64,000 bases of DNA from Aestuariibacter sp. GS-14 (GCF_006494365.1 NZ_VHIP01000011.1:62001-126000); one strand, 5' to 3'; numbered from the stretch's first letter, positions 37,919 through 47,995 are shown. The notes: generated by a model from the sequence alone, not told the origin. Numbers and translations are program-made.

Positions 37919-38676
37919 GCCTCGCTCTCCTCGTAGGCTTTGCCCAGAAACGCATAGCCGGATTTTTCTACTTCCAGCGCCAGCGATGCATCACCGCTTT
38001 TTACAATTTTACCATCAGCCAGAATATGCACGAAATCGGGCTTGATGTAGTCGAGCAGGCGTTGATAGTGAGTAACTACAATAAAGCTACGCTTACCGTC
38101 GCGTTGGCTGTTCACGCCATCGGCTACTACCTGCAGCGCATCAACGTCAAGACCTGAGTCAGATTCATCCAGAATACAAAGAGACGGCTCAAGCAGGATC
38201 ATTTGCATGATTTCGTTACGCTTTTTCTCACCACCGGAGAAGCCTTCGTTAACGCCACGCTTCAGAAAATCCAGAGGCAAATGTACTTGCTTACATGCCG
38301 CTTTAGCTTTTTTGAGGAATTCAGCAGCAGTCAGTGGCTCTTCGCCACGGTGCTCGCGCATGGCGTTAACCGATTCTTTGAGGAATTCCATATTGCTTAC
38401 ACCCGGAATTTCAACCGGGTACTGAAATGCCAGAAATAATCCTTCACGGGCGCGTTCTTCAACTTCCAGCTCCAGCAGGTCTTTGCCGTTTAATGTGGCA
38501 CTGCCGTCGTTTACTTCATAACCGTCGCGGCCTGACAATACATAACCCAGGGTACTTTTACCGGCGCCGTTAGGTCCCATGATGGCGTGAACTTCGCCAG
38601 GCTTGATGTCTAAGTTTAGCCCTTTGATGATTTGCTTTTCTTCAACACTGGCGTGTAAATTATTGATGGATAACAT
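37915..38676 (-). CDS. sufC: Fe-S assembly ATPase SufC
   Basis: SufC is the ABC-type ATPase of the SufBC2D scaffold; it is cytosolic and not a transporter. The 253-residue protein has Walker A GPNGAGKSTLG, the SufC-specific signature FSGGEKKRNE and Walker B LCILDESDSGLD. It lies 8 nt after sufB and overlaps sufD. Confidence 0.97.
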   Translation of the reverse strand: MLSINNLHASVEEKQIIKGLNLDIKPGEVHAIMGPNGAGKSTLGYVLSGRDGYEVNDGSATLNGKDLLELEVEERAREGLFLAFQYPVEIPGVSNMEFLKESVNAMREHRGEEPLTAAEFLKKAKAACKQVHLPLDFLKRGVNEGFSGGEKKRNEIMQMILLEPSLCILDESDSGLDVDALQVVADGVNSQRDGKRSFIVVTHYQRLLDYIKPDFVHILADGKIVKSGDASLALEVEKSGYAFLGKAYEESEA

Positions 38677-38684
38677 TAAATTCT

Positions 38685-40121
38685 TTACCCCACAGAACCT
38701 TCTAAACTAATTTCAAGTAGCTTGCCGGCTTCAACCGCAAACTCCATTGGTAACTCTTTAAATACTTCCTTACAGAAGCCATTGACGATCATAGACACCG
38801 CCTTTTCCGCATCCAGACCGCGCTGCTGACACAGGAACAACTGCTCGTCACTCACTTTTGATGTGGTGGCCTCGTGTTCAACAATGGCGGAGGGATTACG
38901 GCTTTCGATATACGGGAAGGTGTGAGCACCACATTGATCACCAATGAGTAGCGAATCACACTGCGTAAAATTACGAGCGTTATCGGCTTTCGGGCCCATT
39001 TGCACCAGACCGCGATAGGCGTTGTTACTTCTGCCTGCTGAAATGCCTTTTGAGATAATGGTCGACCGGGTGTTTTTACCCAGGTGGATCATCTTGGTGC
39101 CGGTATCAGCCTGCTGGCGTCCACGCGTCAGCGCAACAGAGTAAAACTCGCCGACACTGTTATCGCCTTTCAGTACGCAACTTGGATACTTCCAGGTTAC
39201 CGATGATCCAGTTTCTACCTGAGTCCAGGAAATTTTCGCATCGTTGTGACAAATCCCACGTTTGGTAACGAAGTTATAAATCCCGCCTTTGCCGTTTTCG
39301 TCGCCCGGATACCAGTTCTGTACGGTTGAGTACTTGATGTTGGCCTTATCCATAGCTACCAGCTCAACTACGGCGGCGTGCAATTGGTTTTCATCGCGTT
39401 GCGGCGCAGTGCAGCCTTCCAGGTAACTTACGTGACTGCCTTCATCGGCAATGATCAGTGTACGTTCAAACTGGCCGGTATTTTGTTCATTAATGCGGAA
39501 ATAAGTAGATAATTCCATGGGGCAGCGTACCCCTTTTGGAATGTACACAAATGAACCATCAGTAAATACGGCGCTATTTAATGCTGCGAAGTAGTTATCG
39601 GTGCGAGGTACAACCGAGCCAATGTATTTTTTAACCAACTCAGGGTATTTTTTTATCGCCTCAGAGATTGGGCAGAAAATAACACCAGCTTCTTCCAGTT
39701 TTTCGCGGAAAGTAGTTACAACCGATACAGAGTCGAATACTGCGTCGACCGCTACGCCAGCCAGCATTTCCTGCTCGTGCAGAGGAATACCCAGTTTGTT
39801 ATATACATCCAGTAAGTCGGGATCGACTTCGTCTAATGACTTGGGCTTGTCTTTCATACTTTTTGGTGAGGAATAGTAAGAGATAGCCTGATAGTCGATT
39901 TTTTCGTAATCAACATGCGCCCACTCAGGCTCTTCCATCTCTAACCAGGAACGATATGCCTTCAAACGCCATTCAAGCATCCACTCAGGCTCATTTTTAA
40001 TTGCCGAAATACGCTGTATTACCGACTCGTCCAAGCCTTTTTCGAAGGTATCGGACTCGATTTCAGAGTAGAAACCGGCCTCATATTGTTTCGACAATGC
40101 CTGTTCGATCTGCTCGCTCAT
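38685..40121 (-). CDS. sufB: Fe-S assembly scaffold subunit SufB
   Basis: SufB carries the nascent Fe-S cluster in the SufBC2D complex. The 478-residue protein has the expected length and motifs: [30 protein letters not shown], and the [15 protein letters not shown] block near the C-terminus. A 267-nt gap separates it from iscS upstream, unlike the tight spacing elsewhere, and that gap holds a good promoter overlapped by an IscR-type site (40225-40257). Confidence 0.97.
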   Translation of the reverse strand: MSEQIEQALSKQYEAGFYSEIESDTFEKGLDESVIQRISAIKNEPEWMLEWRLKAYRSWLEMEEPEWAHVDYEKIDYQAISYYSSPKSMKDKPKSLDEVDPDLLDVYNKLGIPLHEQEMLAGVAVDAVFDSVSVVTTFREKLEEAGVIFCPISEAIKKYPELVKKYIGSVVPRTDNYFAALNSAVFTDGSFVYIPKGVRCPMELSTYFRINEQNTGQFERTLIIADEGSHVSYLEGCTAPQRDENQLHAAVVELVAMDKANIKYSTVQNWYPGDENGKGGIYNFVTKRGICHNDAKISWTQVETGSSVTWKYPSCVLKGDNSVGEFYSVALTRGRQQADTGTKMIHLGKNTRSTIISKGISAGRSNNAYRGLVQMGPKADNARNFTQCDSLLIGDQCGAHTFPYIESRNPSAIVEHEATTSKVSDEQLFLCQQRGLDAEKAVSMIVNGFCKEVFKELPMEFAVEAGKLLEISLEGSVG

Positions 40122-40224
40122 TGACTCATCTCACTTAACTGGTCTTTGATTGCACGCCCTTTCGTGGGTGCTGTGTATCCGATGTATGTTTCGGACGCCA
40201 TGTATCCCTTATTTTTCGCGCGGT

Positions 40225-40257
40225 ATTCTATAATACCTGAGTATTTCACTCAACTAT
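40225..40257 (-). promoter_or_regulatory. internal sufB promoter with IscR type-1-like operator
   Basis: On the minus strand TTGAGT (40248-40253) and TAGAAT (40225-40230) are spaced 17 bp apart. A 25-bp palindrome at 40233-40257 overlaps the -35 and spacer. It matches the IscR type-1 consensus at 23 of 25 positions by my reading. Both mismatches are the symmetric C/G pair in the inner half-sites (GAGT...ACTC instead of GACT...AGTC), so dyad symmetry is kept. The position implies repression by [2Fe-2S]-IscR. Confidence 0.7.
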
Positions 40258-40331
40258 TGAAGACAATACCTGTAATAAAGCGAATCCATGCTTGCGTTAT
40301 TATTTTGTACGGGCATCTGGGGGCTCGGGAT

Positions 40332-40349
40332 CTTGCACTATTCTCCCCG
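40332..40349. repeat. 18-nt exact repeat (copy 1, in the iscS-sufB gap)
   Basis: The 18-mer CTTGCACTATTCTCCCCG occurs here and again at 42468-42485 inside cysE. In the same minus-strand frame both copies encode GRIVQ. It may be a trace of duplication or chance. Confidence 0.4.
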
Positions 40350-40388
40350 AAACTGCAAACCTTCACTGCCTGCTCTACGCCAGAAGTC

Positions 40389-41567
40389 TTAGTAGCTTGC
40401 CGACGCTCTGGCCTGCCTTAAACGGGTTACCACAGTCGTAACGGTGTCAGCCGCAAGATCCATCTCATCTTCCGTAGTAAAACGCCCTGCGGAAAAACGA
40501 ATACCGGCATGTGCTAGCGGTGCACTCCGCCCCAGCGCAGTTAACACATACGACGGTTCAAGGCTTGCAGATGTGCAGGCAGATCCGGTAGAAATAGCAA
40601 TATCGGCTAAGCCCATTACCAGACTTTCGCCATCTACACCGCCAAAGCTAATGTTAATAATGCCCGGGACGCGCTGGGTTAAATGGCCATTAAGAGTAAC
40701 ATCGTCTAACTGACTGATTCGTTTCCAGAAGCGTTCCGTTAACATTCGTAATCGTTGCGCTTCAATGTTGAGCTGTTCACCTGCGATTTCGCACGCTGCG
40801 CCAAATCCCACAATTTGATGAGTAGGCAATGTGCCCGAACGCATACCACGCTCATGACCACCACCATGCATTTGCTCTGCCAGCAATACACGCGGCCGAC
40901 GGCGCACAAATAGCGCACCTATGCCTTTTGGCCCGTAGCATTTATGTGCAGAAAATGACATCAAATCAACGGGTAAGGTTTGTAAATCAATGGGCAGCTT
41001 ACCCAGACTTTGCGCAGCATCAACATGAAATACAACGTTGTGCTGTCGACAAAATTCGCCAATTGCCTGTATATCCTGAACAACGCCAATCTCATTATTC
41101 ACCTGCATGACCGACACTAAAATGGTGTCTTCTCTGAGAGCGTCTGCAAGCTGTGATACCGAAATCAGCCCCTGTGGATCGGGTGCCAAGCAAGTGACAT
41201 CAAAACCTTGTTCAGCAAGATACTCACAGGTGTCCAACACCGCTTTGTGCTCAGTACTCACGGTAATAATGTGATTACCCTTCTCGCGATATTGCTGCGC
41301 GACACCTTTTAATGCCAGGTTATCGGATTCCGTTGCCCCTGACGTAAAAATGATTTCCCGTGGATCGCAATTTACCAGCCCAGCAATTTGATTACGCGCC
41401 ACATCCACCGCTTCTTCCGCCTGCCAGCCAAAACGGTGAGAGCGTGACGCAGGATTGCCAAATGTCCCATCTAAGGTAAGGCATTTCGCCATTTGCTCAG
41501 CAACGGCGGGATCAACTGGTGTCGTTGAGGCGTAATCGAGATAAACGGGGGTGTTAACCTGTGTCAT
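40389..41567 (-). CDS. iscS: cysteine desulfurase IscS (group I)
   Basis: IscS-type PLP desulfurase of 392 residues. It begins [14 protein letters not shown], has the PLP lysine in [12 protein letters not shown] and the catalytic cysteine in the long flexible loop [17 protein letters not shown], the group I arrangement identical in pattern to E. coli IscS. It directly follows iscR (adjacent stop and start), as in isc operons. The expected iscU, iscA, hscBA and fdx do not follow; sufB does. It may supply sulfur both to the SUF scaffold and to other routes such as tRNA thiolation. Confidence 0.95.
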   Translation of the reverse strand: MTQVNTPVYLDYASTTPVDPAVAEQMAKCLTLDGTFGNPASRSHRFGWQAEEAVDVARNQIAGLVNCDPREIIFTSGATESDNLALKGVAQQYREKGNHIITVSTEHKAVLDTCEYLAEQGFDVTCLAPDPQGLISVSQLADALREDTILVSVMQVNNEIGVVQDIQAIGEFCRQHNVVFHVDAAQSLGKLPIDLQTLPVDLMSFSAHKCYGPKGIGALFVRRRPRVLLAEQMHGGGHERGMRSGTLPTHQIVGFGAACEIAGEQLNIEAQRLRMLTERFWKRISQLDDVTLNGHLTQRVPGIINISFGGVDGESLVMGLADIAISTGSACTSASLEPSYVLTALGRSAPLAHAGIRFSAGRFTTEDEMDLAADTVTTVVTRLRQARASASY

Positions 41568-42047
41568 TTACAGTCGAATGCTCACGTGAATTTCTTTATC
41601 TATATTGGCGCGCTGCTTATCCTGACGGCCCGCCACGGCCTGAACATCGCCTTTCGCCATTAACTCGCCCAGACTAATGCTGTCGAGGAAGTGACCGATG
41701 CGATCACTGAGATCCTGCCACAAACTGTGTGTCAGGCAGCGCTCGCCAGCCTGGCAATCACCCTGCCCCTGGCAACGGGTTGCATCAACTGACTCATCGA
41801 CGGCTCGAATGACTTCACCAATGGCAATTTTGTATGCATCACGACCCAGTTTGTACCCACCGCCCGGTCCGCGCACGCTTTTTACCAGGGTTTCTTTTCT
41901 TAAACGCGAGAACAATTGCTCCAGATAAGACAAAGAAATTTCCTGACGGGCCGAAATATCAGCCAGCGATACAGGGCCTTGTTGAGAGTGAAGCGCCACG
42001 TCCAGCATGGCTGTAACCGCATAGCGGCCTTTTGAGGTGAGTTTCAT
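41568..42047 (-). CDS. iscR: Fe-S cluster-sensing regulator IscR
   Basis: IscR is an Rrf2-family repressor that binds type-1 operators when carrying a [2Fe-2S] cluster. The 159-residue protein has the winged helix ([20 protein letters not shown]) and the cluster ligands Cys92, Cys98, Cys104 and His107, at the same positions as in E. coli. The start at 42047 matches the family ([15 protein letters not shown]). The longer start at 42086 would fall upstream of the predicted transcription start. Two tandem IscR-type sites lie immediately upstream, implying autoregulation of iscR-iscS-suf. Confidence 0.96.
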   Translation of the reverse strand: MKLTSKGRYAVTAMLDVALHSQQGPVSLADISARQEISLSYLEQLFSRLRKETLVKSVRGPGGGYKLGRDAYKIAIGEVIRAVDESVDATRCQGQGDCQAGERCLTHSLWQDLSDRIGHFLDSISLGELMAKGDVQAVAGRQDKQRANIDKEIHVSIRL

Positions 42048-42076
42048 AGCGGGCAGCAATAGTCGAACATGGCAAA

Positions 42077-42105
42077 ATTGTTCCATACCCGACTAAAATG
42101 GTCAA
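42077..42105 (-). promoter_or_regulatory. iscR promoter
   Basis: TTGACC (42100-42105) and AACAAT (42077-42082) lie on the minus strand with a 17-bp spacer, about 30 nt upstream of the iscR ATG. The -10 is imperfect. The -35 and spacer are covered by the first IscR-type site, the expected geometry for repression. Confidence 0.55.
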
Positions 42106-42109
42106 GTAT
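42085..42109. promoter_or_regulatory. IscR type-1 operator, site 1
   Basis: A 25-bp site with half-sites ATACCCGACT and GGTCAAGTAT around an A/T-rich centre. It fits every position of the IscR type-1 consensus (ATASYYGACT...RGTCRRSTAT) as I recall it. It sits over the iscR promoter. Confidence 0.8.
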
Positions 42110-42134
42110 AAAACCTACTAATTTAGTCAGGTAT
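42110..42134. promoter_or_regulatory. IscR type-1 operator, site 2
   Basis: It directly abuts site 1 in tandem. Read on the minus strand its first half ATACCTGACT is perfect; the other half is degenerate (about 22 of 25 consensus positions overall). Tandem adjacent sites resemble the enterobacterial iscR promoter. Confidence 0.65.
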
Positions 42135-42156
42135 TAATATCCCTGCCAGCTATGCC

Positions 42157-42975
42157 TCAAATATGTGGGTCGAAGGCGTCGTGTTTTTGCTGTTGAGTTT
42201 TGGGTGCCACCGGCGATAACCCAGTACAGGCAAAATCCGCTTCCGAAATCCCTTCTAATCTATCGGTACTTACATTGCCTCCCATTGCCTGAATGACCTG
42301 GCACAATTCCACAATACGCTCATCCATTGCGTGTATGTGCTCCACCATTACTCCCATGGCACTGGCTACCGGATCGGGATTATCACTGGCTACTGCGTAC
42401 GCATCAAAGCCGTATTTAGCAGCAATTTCGTAGCGTTTGTTGTTTCCTGCGGTTTGCGCAGGTGCAGCTTGCACTATTCTCCCCGGAATACCCACAACCG
42501 TGGCGCCGGGTGGAGTATCTTTTACCACAACAGAGTTGGAACCAATTTTGGCCCCCTCACCGATCTCAATGGGCCCAAGTACTTTAGCACCTGCTCCGAC
42601 AACAACATTGTTGCAAAGTGTCGGGTGGCGCTTGCCCGCTTTCCAACTGGTACCGCCCAGAGTGACACCGTGATACAACGTGACATCGTCACCGATTTGT
42701 GCGGTTTCACCAATAACCACGCCCATGCCATGATCGATAAAAAAGCGGCGGCCTATTGTGGCACCAGGATGGATTTCCACGCCGGTTAGCCAACGGCTAA
42801 AGGTGGAAAGTGTTCTGGCCAGCCACTTTAATTCCAGCTTCCAGAGTTTATGACTGACCCGATGTAACCACACCGCATGAAGGCCGGGGTAATTAGTTAA
42901 TACCTCAAACGTATTTCTGGCTGCCGGATCGCGGGCAAATACACCGGCGACGTCTTCCCTGATTCGTGCGAACAT
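42157..42975 (-). CDS. cysE: serine O-acetyltransferase CysE
   Basis: CysE acetylates serine to start cysteine synthesis. The 272-residue protein has the N-terminal helical domain and a left-handed beta-helix of hexapeptide repeats ([55 protein letters not shown]), with the catalytic His in the IDHGMG segment. It lies between trmJ and iscR, so cysteine supply is placed beside cysteine desulfuration, a common clustering. Its start overlaps the trmJ stop. Confidence 0.95.
   Translation of the reverse strand: MFARIREDVAGVFARDPAARNTFEVLTNYPGLHAVWLHRVSHKLWKLELKWLARTLSTFSRWLTGVEIHPGATIGRRFFIDHGMGVVIGETAQIGDDVTLYHGVTLGGTSWKAGKRHPTLCNNVVVGAGAKVLGPIEIGEGAKIGSNSVVVKDTPPGATVVGIPGRIVQAAPAQTAGNNKRYEIAAKYGFDAYAVASDNPDPVASAMGVMVEHIHAMDERIVELCQVIQAMGGNVSTDRLEGISEADFACTGLSPVAPKTQQQKHDAFDPHI
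42468..42485. repeat. 18-nt exact repeat (copy 2, inside cysE)
   Basis: Exact copy of the 18-mer at 40332-40349, here encoding the GRIVQ part of the CysE hexapeptide region on the minus strand. Confidence 0.4.
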
Positions 42976-43694
42976 TAATTAGCTCCGCTGGATTTATCGA
43001 TAGCAGCCAGGATCCCTCGCAAGATATTGAGTTCCTGAGCTTCCGGACGGGCCCGGTTAAACAGGCGTCGTAAACGGGTCATCACAATCCCAGGGTGATT
43101 TTCATTGATAAACTTTACATTGCTAAGCGTCGATTCCAGGTGAACATAAAAACGCTCCATGTCTTCACTTAACGGATATTCTGTTTCTTCCTCTGGGATA
43201 CGTGTTTTGTTCAGCCATGCCATGCGAATTTCATAACTCAGCGTTTGCACGGCCGCAGCCAAATTCAATGAACTGTAATCAGGATTGGCTGGAATACATA
43301 CGTGAAAATGACATTGCTGCAGTTCTTCATTGGTCAGGCCATTATTTTCACGGCCAAATACCAGTGCTACCGGGTACTGGCTCACCTCAGCAACCAGTTT
43401 TTCGCCACACTCTCTGGGTTCAAGCATCGGCCAGCTCAGCGTGCGCGAGCGGGCTGATGTGCCAACTACCAGGCCGCAGTCGGCTACAGCTTCACTGAGT
43501 GTGCTCACTATTTTGGCGTTTGCCAATACATCACCCGCGCCTGCTGCTAGTGCACTTGAATGACCATCAGGTTCATCCACCGGGTCAACCAGATACAGTT
43601 CACTTAATCCCATGGTTTTCATTGCCCTGGCTGCAGAGCCAATGTTACCCGTATGCGATGTATTAACCAGGATAATTCTTATCTTTTCTAGCAT
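42975..43694 (-). CDS. trmJ: tRNA (cytidine/uridine-2'-O-)-methyltransferase TrmJ
   Basis: TrmJ is a SPOUT-family enzyme that methylates the ribose of nucleotide 32 of certain tRNAs. The 239-residue protein shows [24 protein letters not shown], the knot motif [14 protein letters not shown] and a C-terminal [17 protein letters not shown]. It is divergent from suhB and precedes cysE-iscR, the conserved trmJ position next to iscR. Confidence 0.96.
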   Translation of the reverse strand: MLEKIRIILVNTSHTGNIGSAARAMKTMGLSELYLVDPVDEPDGHSSALAAGAGDVLANAKIVSTLSEAVADCGLVVGTSARSRTLSWPMLEPRECGEKLVAEVSQYPVALVFGRENNGLTNEELQQCHFHVCIPANPDYSSLNLAAAVQTLSYEIRMAWLNKTRIPEEETEYPLSEDMERFYVHLESTLSNVKFINENHPGIVMTRLRRLFNRARPEAQELNILRGILAAIDKSSGAN

Positions 43695-43856
43695 GCGTAA
43701 ATCGTTAATTACCTATATTTGGTCGAGAGTTTAGCACAGCAACCGCAGATTCACATCGGTGAACTCCTGTGAGCAGGCTCACTGTGAATTCAATATCGCT
43801 GTAACGATTGTTGAACTTTTAATCAATTTTATTATTGATCTGGTACCGGGATCGGA

Positions 43857-43884
43857 TTGCATTATTGAGATTAACTGGTACACT
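43857..43884 (+). promoter_or_regulatory. possible suhB promoter
   Basis: TTGCAT and TACACT lie 16 bp apart, about 45 nt before the suhB ATG. The match is moderate. The trmJ promoter should lie on the other strand of the same intergenic region. Confidence 0.4.
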
Positions 43885-43927
43885 GCGCGCCGTTTTCTAT
43901 TCGATCTTTTACAATTGGTGGTTCCTA

Positions 43928-44707
43928 ATGCATCCGATGCTTAACATTGCGGTGCGCGCAGCGCGCGTGGCTGGCTCTATTATTGTGCGTGGTTTTGAAA
44001 ACCGTACAGAGCTGGTAAAAGAAGTCAAAGGCAGTAACGATTATGTTACTCAAATCGACAAAGAAGCCGAAATGGCAATCATTCATAAGATTCAGCAATC
44101 TTATCCTGCACACAGCTTTCTTGGCGAAGAAAATGGTGAGGTAATCGGAGAAGCGCCAGAATTTCAGTGGATTATCGATCCGCTGGATGGTACCACCAAT
44201 TTCATTAAAGGCATTCCGCACTTTGCTGTGTCTATTGCCCTGCTCCACAAAGGCCGTCTTGATCAGGCTGTAGTTTTCGACCCTATTCGCGGTGAACTGT
44301 TTACTGCTTCACGCGGTCAGGGTGCGCAATTAAATGGCTACCGCATCCGTACTACCAAGCCTCGCGATTTAACGGAAACTATTCTGGCGACAGGATTCCC
44401 TTTTAAAAATAAAACCCAGTATGCCGATTATGCCGTTCGTTTTAATAAGATTTTCCACGACTGTGGTGACGTGCGCCGAGCGGGTAGTGCTGCATTGGAT
44501 CTTGCTTATGTAGCAGCCGGACGCCTGGACGGTTATTGGGAGCGCGGTGTAAAACCCTGGGATATCGCGGCTGGGGAATTACTGGTGCGTGAATCAGGTG
44601 GTTTGATTACCGATTTCTCTGGTGGGAACGATCCTCTGTATAAAGGCGAAATTATTGCTGGTAGCGTAAAAGTAGTGCAAGGCCTGGTTAAACACCTGAA
44701 AGCCTAA
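43928..44707 (+). CDS. suhB: inositol-1-monophosphatase SuhB
   Basis: SuhB is a Mg/Li-sensitive inositol phosphatase-family protein that also serves in rRNA transcription antitermination complexes in E. coli. The 259-residue protein has the family metal-binding motifs: FLGEENGE, WIIDPLDGTTNFIKGIP and the C-terminal KPWDIAAGELLVRESGG. ATG 43928 is chosen because family similarity begins MHPMLNIAVRAAR; an upstream in-frame ATG at 43835 lies before the candidate promoter. Confidence 0.96.
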   Translation: MHPMLNIAVRAARVAGSIIVRGFENRTELVKEVKGSNDYVTQIDKEAEMAIIHKIQQSYPAHSFLGEENGEVIGEAPEFQWIIDPLDGTTNFIKGIPHFAVSIALLHKGRLDQAVVFDPIRGELFTASRGQGAQLNGYRIRTTKPRDLTETILATGFPFKNKTQYADYAVRFNKIFHDCGDVRRAGSAALDLAYVAAGRLDGYWERGVKPWDIAAGELLVRESGGLITDFSGGNDPLYKGEIIAGSVKVVQGLVKHLKA

Positions 44708-44729
44708 CCGCTCTTCTGTGAATACAAAC

Positions 44730-44757
44730 AATAAAGCCTCCAATTGGAGGCTTTATT
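44730..44757. terminator. bidirectional terminator between suhB and galU
   Basis: A perfect stem (AATAAAGCCTCC with its complement around AATT), with A-rich and T-rich arms, placed between two convergent genes. Confidence 0.85.
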
Positions 44758-44771
44758 CATTCAAGTCTTAC

Positions 44772-45665
44772 TTAACCGTTTAATGAAGCAAGATACGCCT
44801 TAAACTCTTCACCTAACTCGGGGTGACGTAGTGCATAATCAACATTTGCTTTCATGTAGCCAAGTTTGCTGCCGCAATCATGACTCTTGCCTTTCATATA
44901 ATAAGCATCAACCTGCTCGACTTTCATTAAAGAAGTAATCGCGTCGGTTAACTGGATCTCTCCACCTGCACCAGGAGGAGTGAATTCAAGCAGTGGCCAG
45001 ATTTCCTGAGACAACACATAACGGCCCACAACGGCCAAATCAGACGGAGCCTCTTCCAATGCTGGCTTTTCTACCATGTTGTGAATTTTTGCTGACTCAC
45101 CAGGTTTAATCGATTTGCCTTCAAGATCCACAATACCAAACTTAGAAATATTTTCCTGAGGTACCTGCTCTACCATAACCTGACTTACGCGACTGGTGTT
45201 AAAACGCGACACCATCTCAGCAAGGTTGTCTTTTTTCGGATTACTGGTGTATTCGTCAATAATGACGTCTGGCAGTACAACAGCAAAAGGTGCATCACCA
45301 ACCATAGGATGGGCACACATGATTGCATGTCCTAACCCTTTGGCCGCCCCCTGACGCACATGCATAATGGTGACATCTTTCGGGCAAATTGACTGTACTT
45401 CTTCCAACAACTGACGCTTAACGCGCTGTTCCAGAGTCGTTTCTAATTCGAACGACGTATCGAAATGGTTTTCGATGCTGTTTTTACTGGCGTGGGTAAC
45501 CAGAATAATTTCTTTAAGACCAGCTTTAACACACTCACTGACCACGTACTGGATCAATGGTTTGTCAACTACCGGCAGCATTTCCTTTGGTATGGCCTTG
45601 GTGGCCGGTAACATACGTGTTCCCAGACCTGCTACAGGTATAACGGCTTTTTTTACCTGACTCAT
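44772..45665 (-). CDS. galU: UTP-glucose-1-phosphate uridylyltransferase GalU
   Basis: GalU makes UDP-glucose from UTP and glucose-1-phosphate. The 297-residue protein shows the nucleotidyltransferase start [33 protein letters not shown] and [10 protein letters not shown]. Its start overlaps the ugd stop (ATGA), so the product feeds the dehydrogenase made just before it on the same mRNA. It is the last gene of the minus-strand polysaccharide cluster. Confidence 0.96.
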   Translation of the reverse strand: MSQVKKAVIPVAGLGTRMLPATKAIPKEMLPVVDKPLIQYVVSECVKAGLKEIILVTHASKNSIENHFDTSFELETTLEQRVKRQLLEEVQSICPKDVTIMHVRQGAAKGLGHAIMCAHPMVGDAPFAVVLPDVIIDEYTSNPKKDNLAEMVSRFNTSRVSQVMVEQVPQENISKFGIVDLEGKSIKPGESAKIHNMVEKPALEEAPSDLAVVGRYVLSQEIWPLLEFTPPGAGGEIQLTDAITSLMKVEQVDAYYMKGKSHDCGSKLGYMKANVDYALRHPELGEEFKAYLASLNG

Positions 45666-47008
45666 AATTGTTGTCCTTTAATTGATAGTCCTCTACCTAT
45701 CGCATAGTAATGCAATCCGTATTCCGACATGATTTTCGGGTCGTACAAATTACGCCCATCAAAAATCAGCGGCAGCGATAGTTTTTCTTTAATTCGGTCG
45801 AAATCAGGCGCGCGGAAAGACTGCCATTCAGTACACACTACCAGGAAGTCAGCACCATCCAGCGCGGCTTCTTTTGTGCCCACCAGTTTCAGATCTGGAC
45901 GGCTGCCATAAATGCGCTGGGTTTCTTCCATGGCTTCGGGATCGAACGCTTGTACCGTAACCCCTTTCTCCCACAATAACTCCATCAGGACCCGGCTCGA
46001 TGCTTCGCGCATATCATCGGTATTTGGCTTAAAGGATAAGCCCCATAACGCCACCGTTTTACCGCCGATATCGCCATCGAAATGGCTCATAATATACTCG
46101 AACAATTTCTCTTTTTGCGTGTAGTTAACCGCTTCAACAGATTCCAGAATTTTGGCTTCGTAGCCCACCTGGTTTGCACTACGAATGAGCGCTTGCACAT
46201 CTTTAGGGAAACAGGAGCCACCATATCCACAGCCGGGATAGATAAACTGATAGCCAATACGCGGATCGGAGCCAATGCCACGACGCACATTTTCGATATC
46301 TGCACCAAAACGCTCTGCCAGGTTTGCCATTTCATTCATAAAGCTGATTTTTGTGGCTAACATGCAGTTTGCGGCGTATTTGGTTAATTCCGCGGAACGA
46401 ATATCCATGATGATTACTTTGTCGTGATTGCGGTTGAACGGCGCATAGAGTTCGCGAAGTTTCTTTTCCGCTTTTTCACTTTCGATACCCAATACGATGC
46501 GATCAGGTCTCATACAATCGTTTACAGCAGCGCCTTCTTTTAAGAATTCCGGGTTAGATACCACGTCAAACGTGACTGACTTTTCAAGTTCAGCCAGTGT
46601 TTCGGTAACTTTGGCTTTTACCCGGTCAGCCGTACCTACCGGTACAGTCGATTTGTTGATAATAATCTTGTGCTTTTGCATATGGGTAGCAATTGTTTTG
46701 GCCACAGCCAGCACGTATTTTAAATCTGCAGAACCGTCTTCGTCCGGGGGCGTACCTACCGCGATGAAGATCAATTCACCGTGCTCAACACCGCGTTTAG
46801 CATCCGTAGTAAAATCTACCCGGCCGCCTTCATAGTTACTGGTAACAAGTGGAGTAAGACCCGGCTCGTAGATGGGGATTATCCCTTTCTTCAGATTATC
46901 AACTTTGTTCTGGTCAACATCCACGCAAACCACATCGTGGCCCACTTCTGCAAGCACAGCGGCTTGCACCAGGCCTACATACCCGATTCCAAATACTGTT
47001 ACCTTCAC
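45662..47008 (-). CDS. ugd: UDP-glucose 6-dehydrogenase
   Basis: It oxidises UDP-glucose to UDP-glucuronate, a precursor of acidic capsular sugars. The 448-residue protein has the N-terminal Rossmann motif [33 protein letters not shown], the catalytic cysteine in [12 protein letters not shown] form ([14 protein letters not shown]) and a C-terminal UDP-binding domain. It is coupled to galU. A 132-nt gap separates it from the glycosyltransferase upstream, so it may also have its own promoter. Confidence 0.96.
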   Translation of the reverse strand: MKVTVFGIGYVGLVQAAVLAEVGHDVVCVDVDQNKVDNLKKGIIPIYEPGLTPLVTSNYEGGRVDFTTDAKRGVEHGELIFIAVGTPPDEDGSADLKYVLAVAKTIATHMQKHKIIINKSTVPVGTADRVKAKVTETLAELEKSVTFDVVSNPEFLKEGAAVNDCMRPDRIVLGIESEKAEKKLRELYAPFNRNHDKVIIMDIRSAELTKYAANCMLATKISFMNEMANLAERFGADIENVRRGIGSDPRIGYQFIYPGCGYGGSCFPKDVQALIRSANQVGYEAKILESVEAVNYTQKEKLFEYIMSHFDGDIGGKTVALWGLSFKPNTDDMREASSRVLMELLWEKGVTVQAFDPEAMEETQRIYGSRPDLKLVGTKEAALDGADFLVVCTEWQSFRAPDFDRIKEKLSLPLIFDGRNLYDPKIMSEYGLHYYAIGRGLSIKGQQL

Positions 47009-47140
47009 GTTCTTTTCCTTTGTTTATTTCTACCCACCTGCTTTTAACAGGCGATATTCCAATAGTTTATTCTTGATTCATTAAAGCATCATGACGATGC
47101 AGGCTCAACTGAAACTTTTAACCTCAGCAAAAACCTTGAT

Positions 47141-47995
47141 TTACTTCAGGGGCCCGGTTTTTCGTGTAATGCCGTGTTTGATACCAAGCCACATATATTT
47201 ACCGCGCTCTGCCTTCTTATCAAGTAAAAACCGGTTTACAAGCCAACGCAATGGCAGGGCAACAATATTCCTTAGTTTCCAATACAGGGGTACATAAGGC
47301 CTTGGCAATAATAGCAACACATTCCTGAACTGGAAATACAGCCTGACCGGTTGGCCGACCTTAAAATCCACGCCCAATACATTGCGTCTTGCGTCGCCCT
47401 GTTTGTGGGTCATATGCAGATTGCTGTCTATCAAAATTTGATAACCCGCGCTTATTGCACGCCAGCACCACTCGTGATCCACACCATCGATAAATAAGGC
47501 CGTTTCCTTAAGCCCTACTTCTGCCAGGCAATCTACGGATATCACCATGCCAGACGCAATTATTTGACGGGCCGACAGATAACCGTTGGATAACACTTTG
47601 GGCTTTTGAATGGCTGGCACAACGGCTTCATTATTGAATTCACTCACGATACCCGGGCCAATCGCTGCCACCTTGGTATGTTGTTGTTTGGCCCGTTGAA
47701 TACTTGCCTGCAAGCCGGTAAGCAGAGACTCACTCAGTAAGCTGTCCTGATCCAGCAACAGCGCAAACTGACAGCCTCTGTGCAGAATGTCTCTTAAACC
47801 GATATTCTGTGCTTCTGCAATACCGATATTGTCGGGGCAGTGGGTGTATTTAACGTGTTCAGGAAACCAATGGACATGCGACGAAGGGGAGTTGTCTACA
47901 ATAACAACATCCCAATTTGTTTGGTGGAGTAAGGCAATATTACCCAGTAAACGAGCTTTGTCCGGGTGATAGAGAATAATGATACTGGCAAACAT
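47141..47995 (-). CDS. family 2 glycosyltransferase (rhamnosyltransferase-like)
   Basis: A cytosolic GT-A enzyme of about 284 residues. It starts MFASIIILYHPDK, with VIVDNSPSS, NIGIAEAQNIGL and the DXD-like LLLDQDS motifs, then a DGVDHEWCWRA acid-base region, as in the RfbF/rhamnosyltransferase subgroup. Sugar specificity cannot be read. The ATG at 47995 overlaps the upstream gene's stop (TGATG); a TTG one codon earlier is less likely. It probably adds a sugar to the lipid-linked repeat begun by the WecA-like enzyme. Confidence 0.87.
   Translation of the reverse strand: MFASIIILYHPDKARLLGNIALLHQTNWDVVIVDNSPSSHVHWFPEHVKYTHCPDNIGIAEAQNIGLRDILHRGCQFALLLDQDSLLSESLLTGLQASIQRAKQQHTKVAAIGPGIVSEFNNEAVVPAIQKPKVLSNGYLSARQIIASGMVISVDCLAEVGLKETALFIDGVDHEWCWRAISAGYQILIDSNLHMTHKQGDARRNVLGVDFKVGQPVRLYFQFRNVLLLLPRPYVPLYWKLRNIVALPLRWLVNRFLLDKKAERGKYMWLGIKHGITRKTGPLK

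Larger units (their letters stand above)
40122..40388 (-). other. long leader between iscS and sufB
   Basis: A gap of 267 nt inside an otherwise tightly packed operon. It contains an internal promoter with an IscR-type palindrome, then about 100 nt of leader before the sufB ATG. Small palindromes (TCCGA/TCGGA) lie in the leader. An 18-nt stretch at 40332-40349 is repeated exactly inside cysE. No coding sequence is recognisable. Confidence 0.6.
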
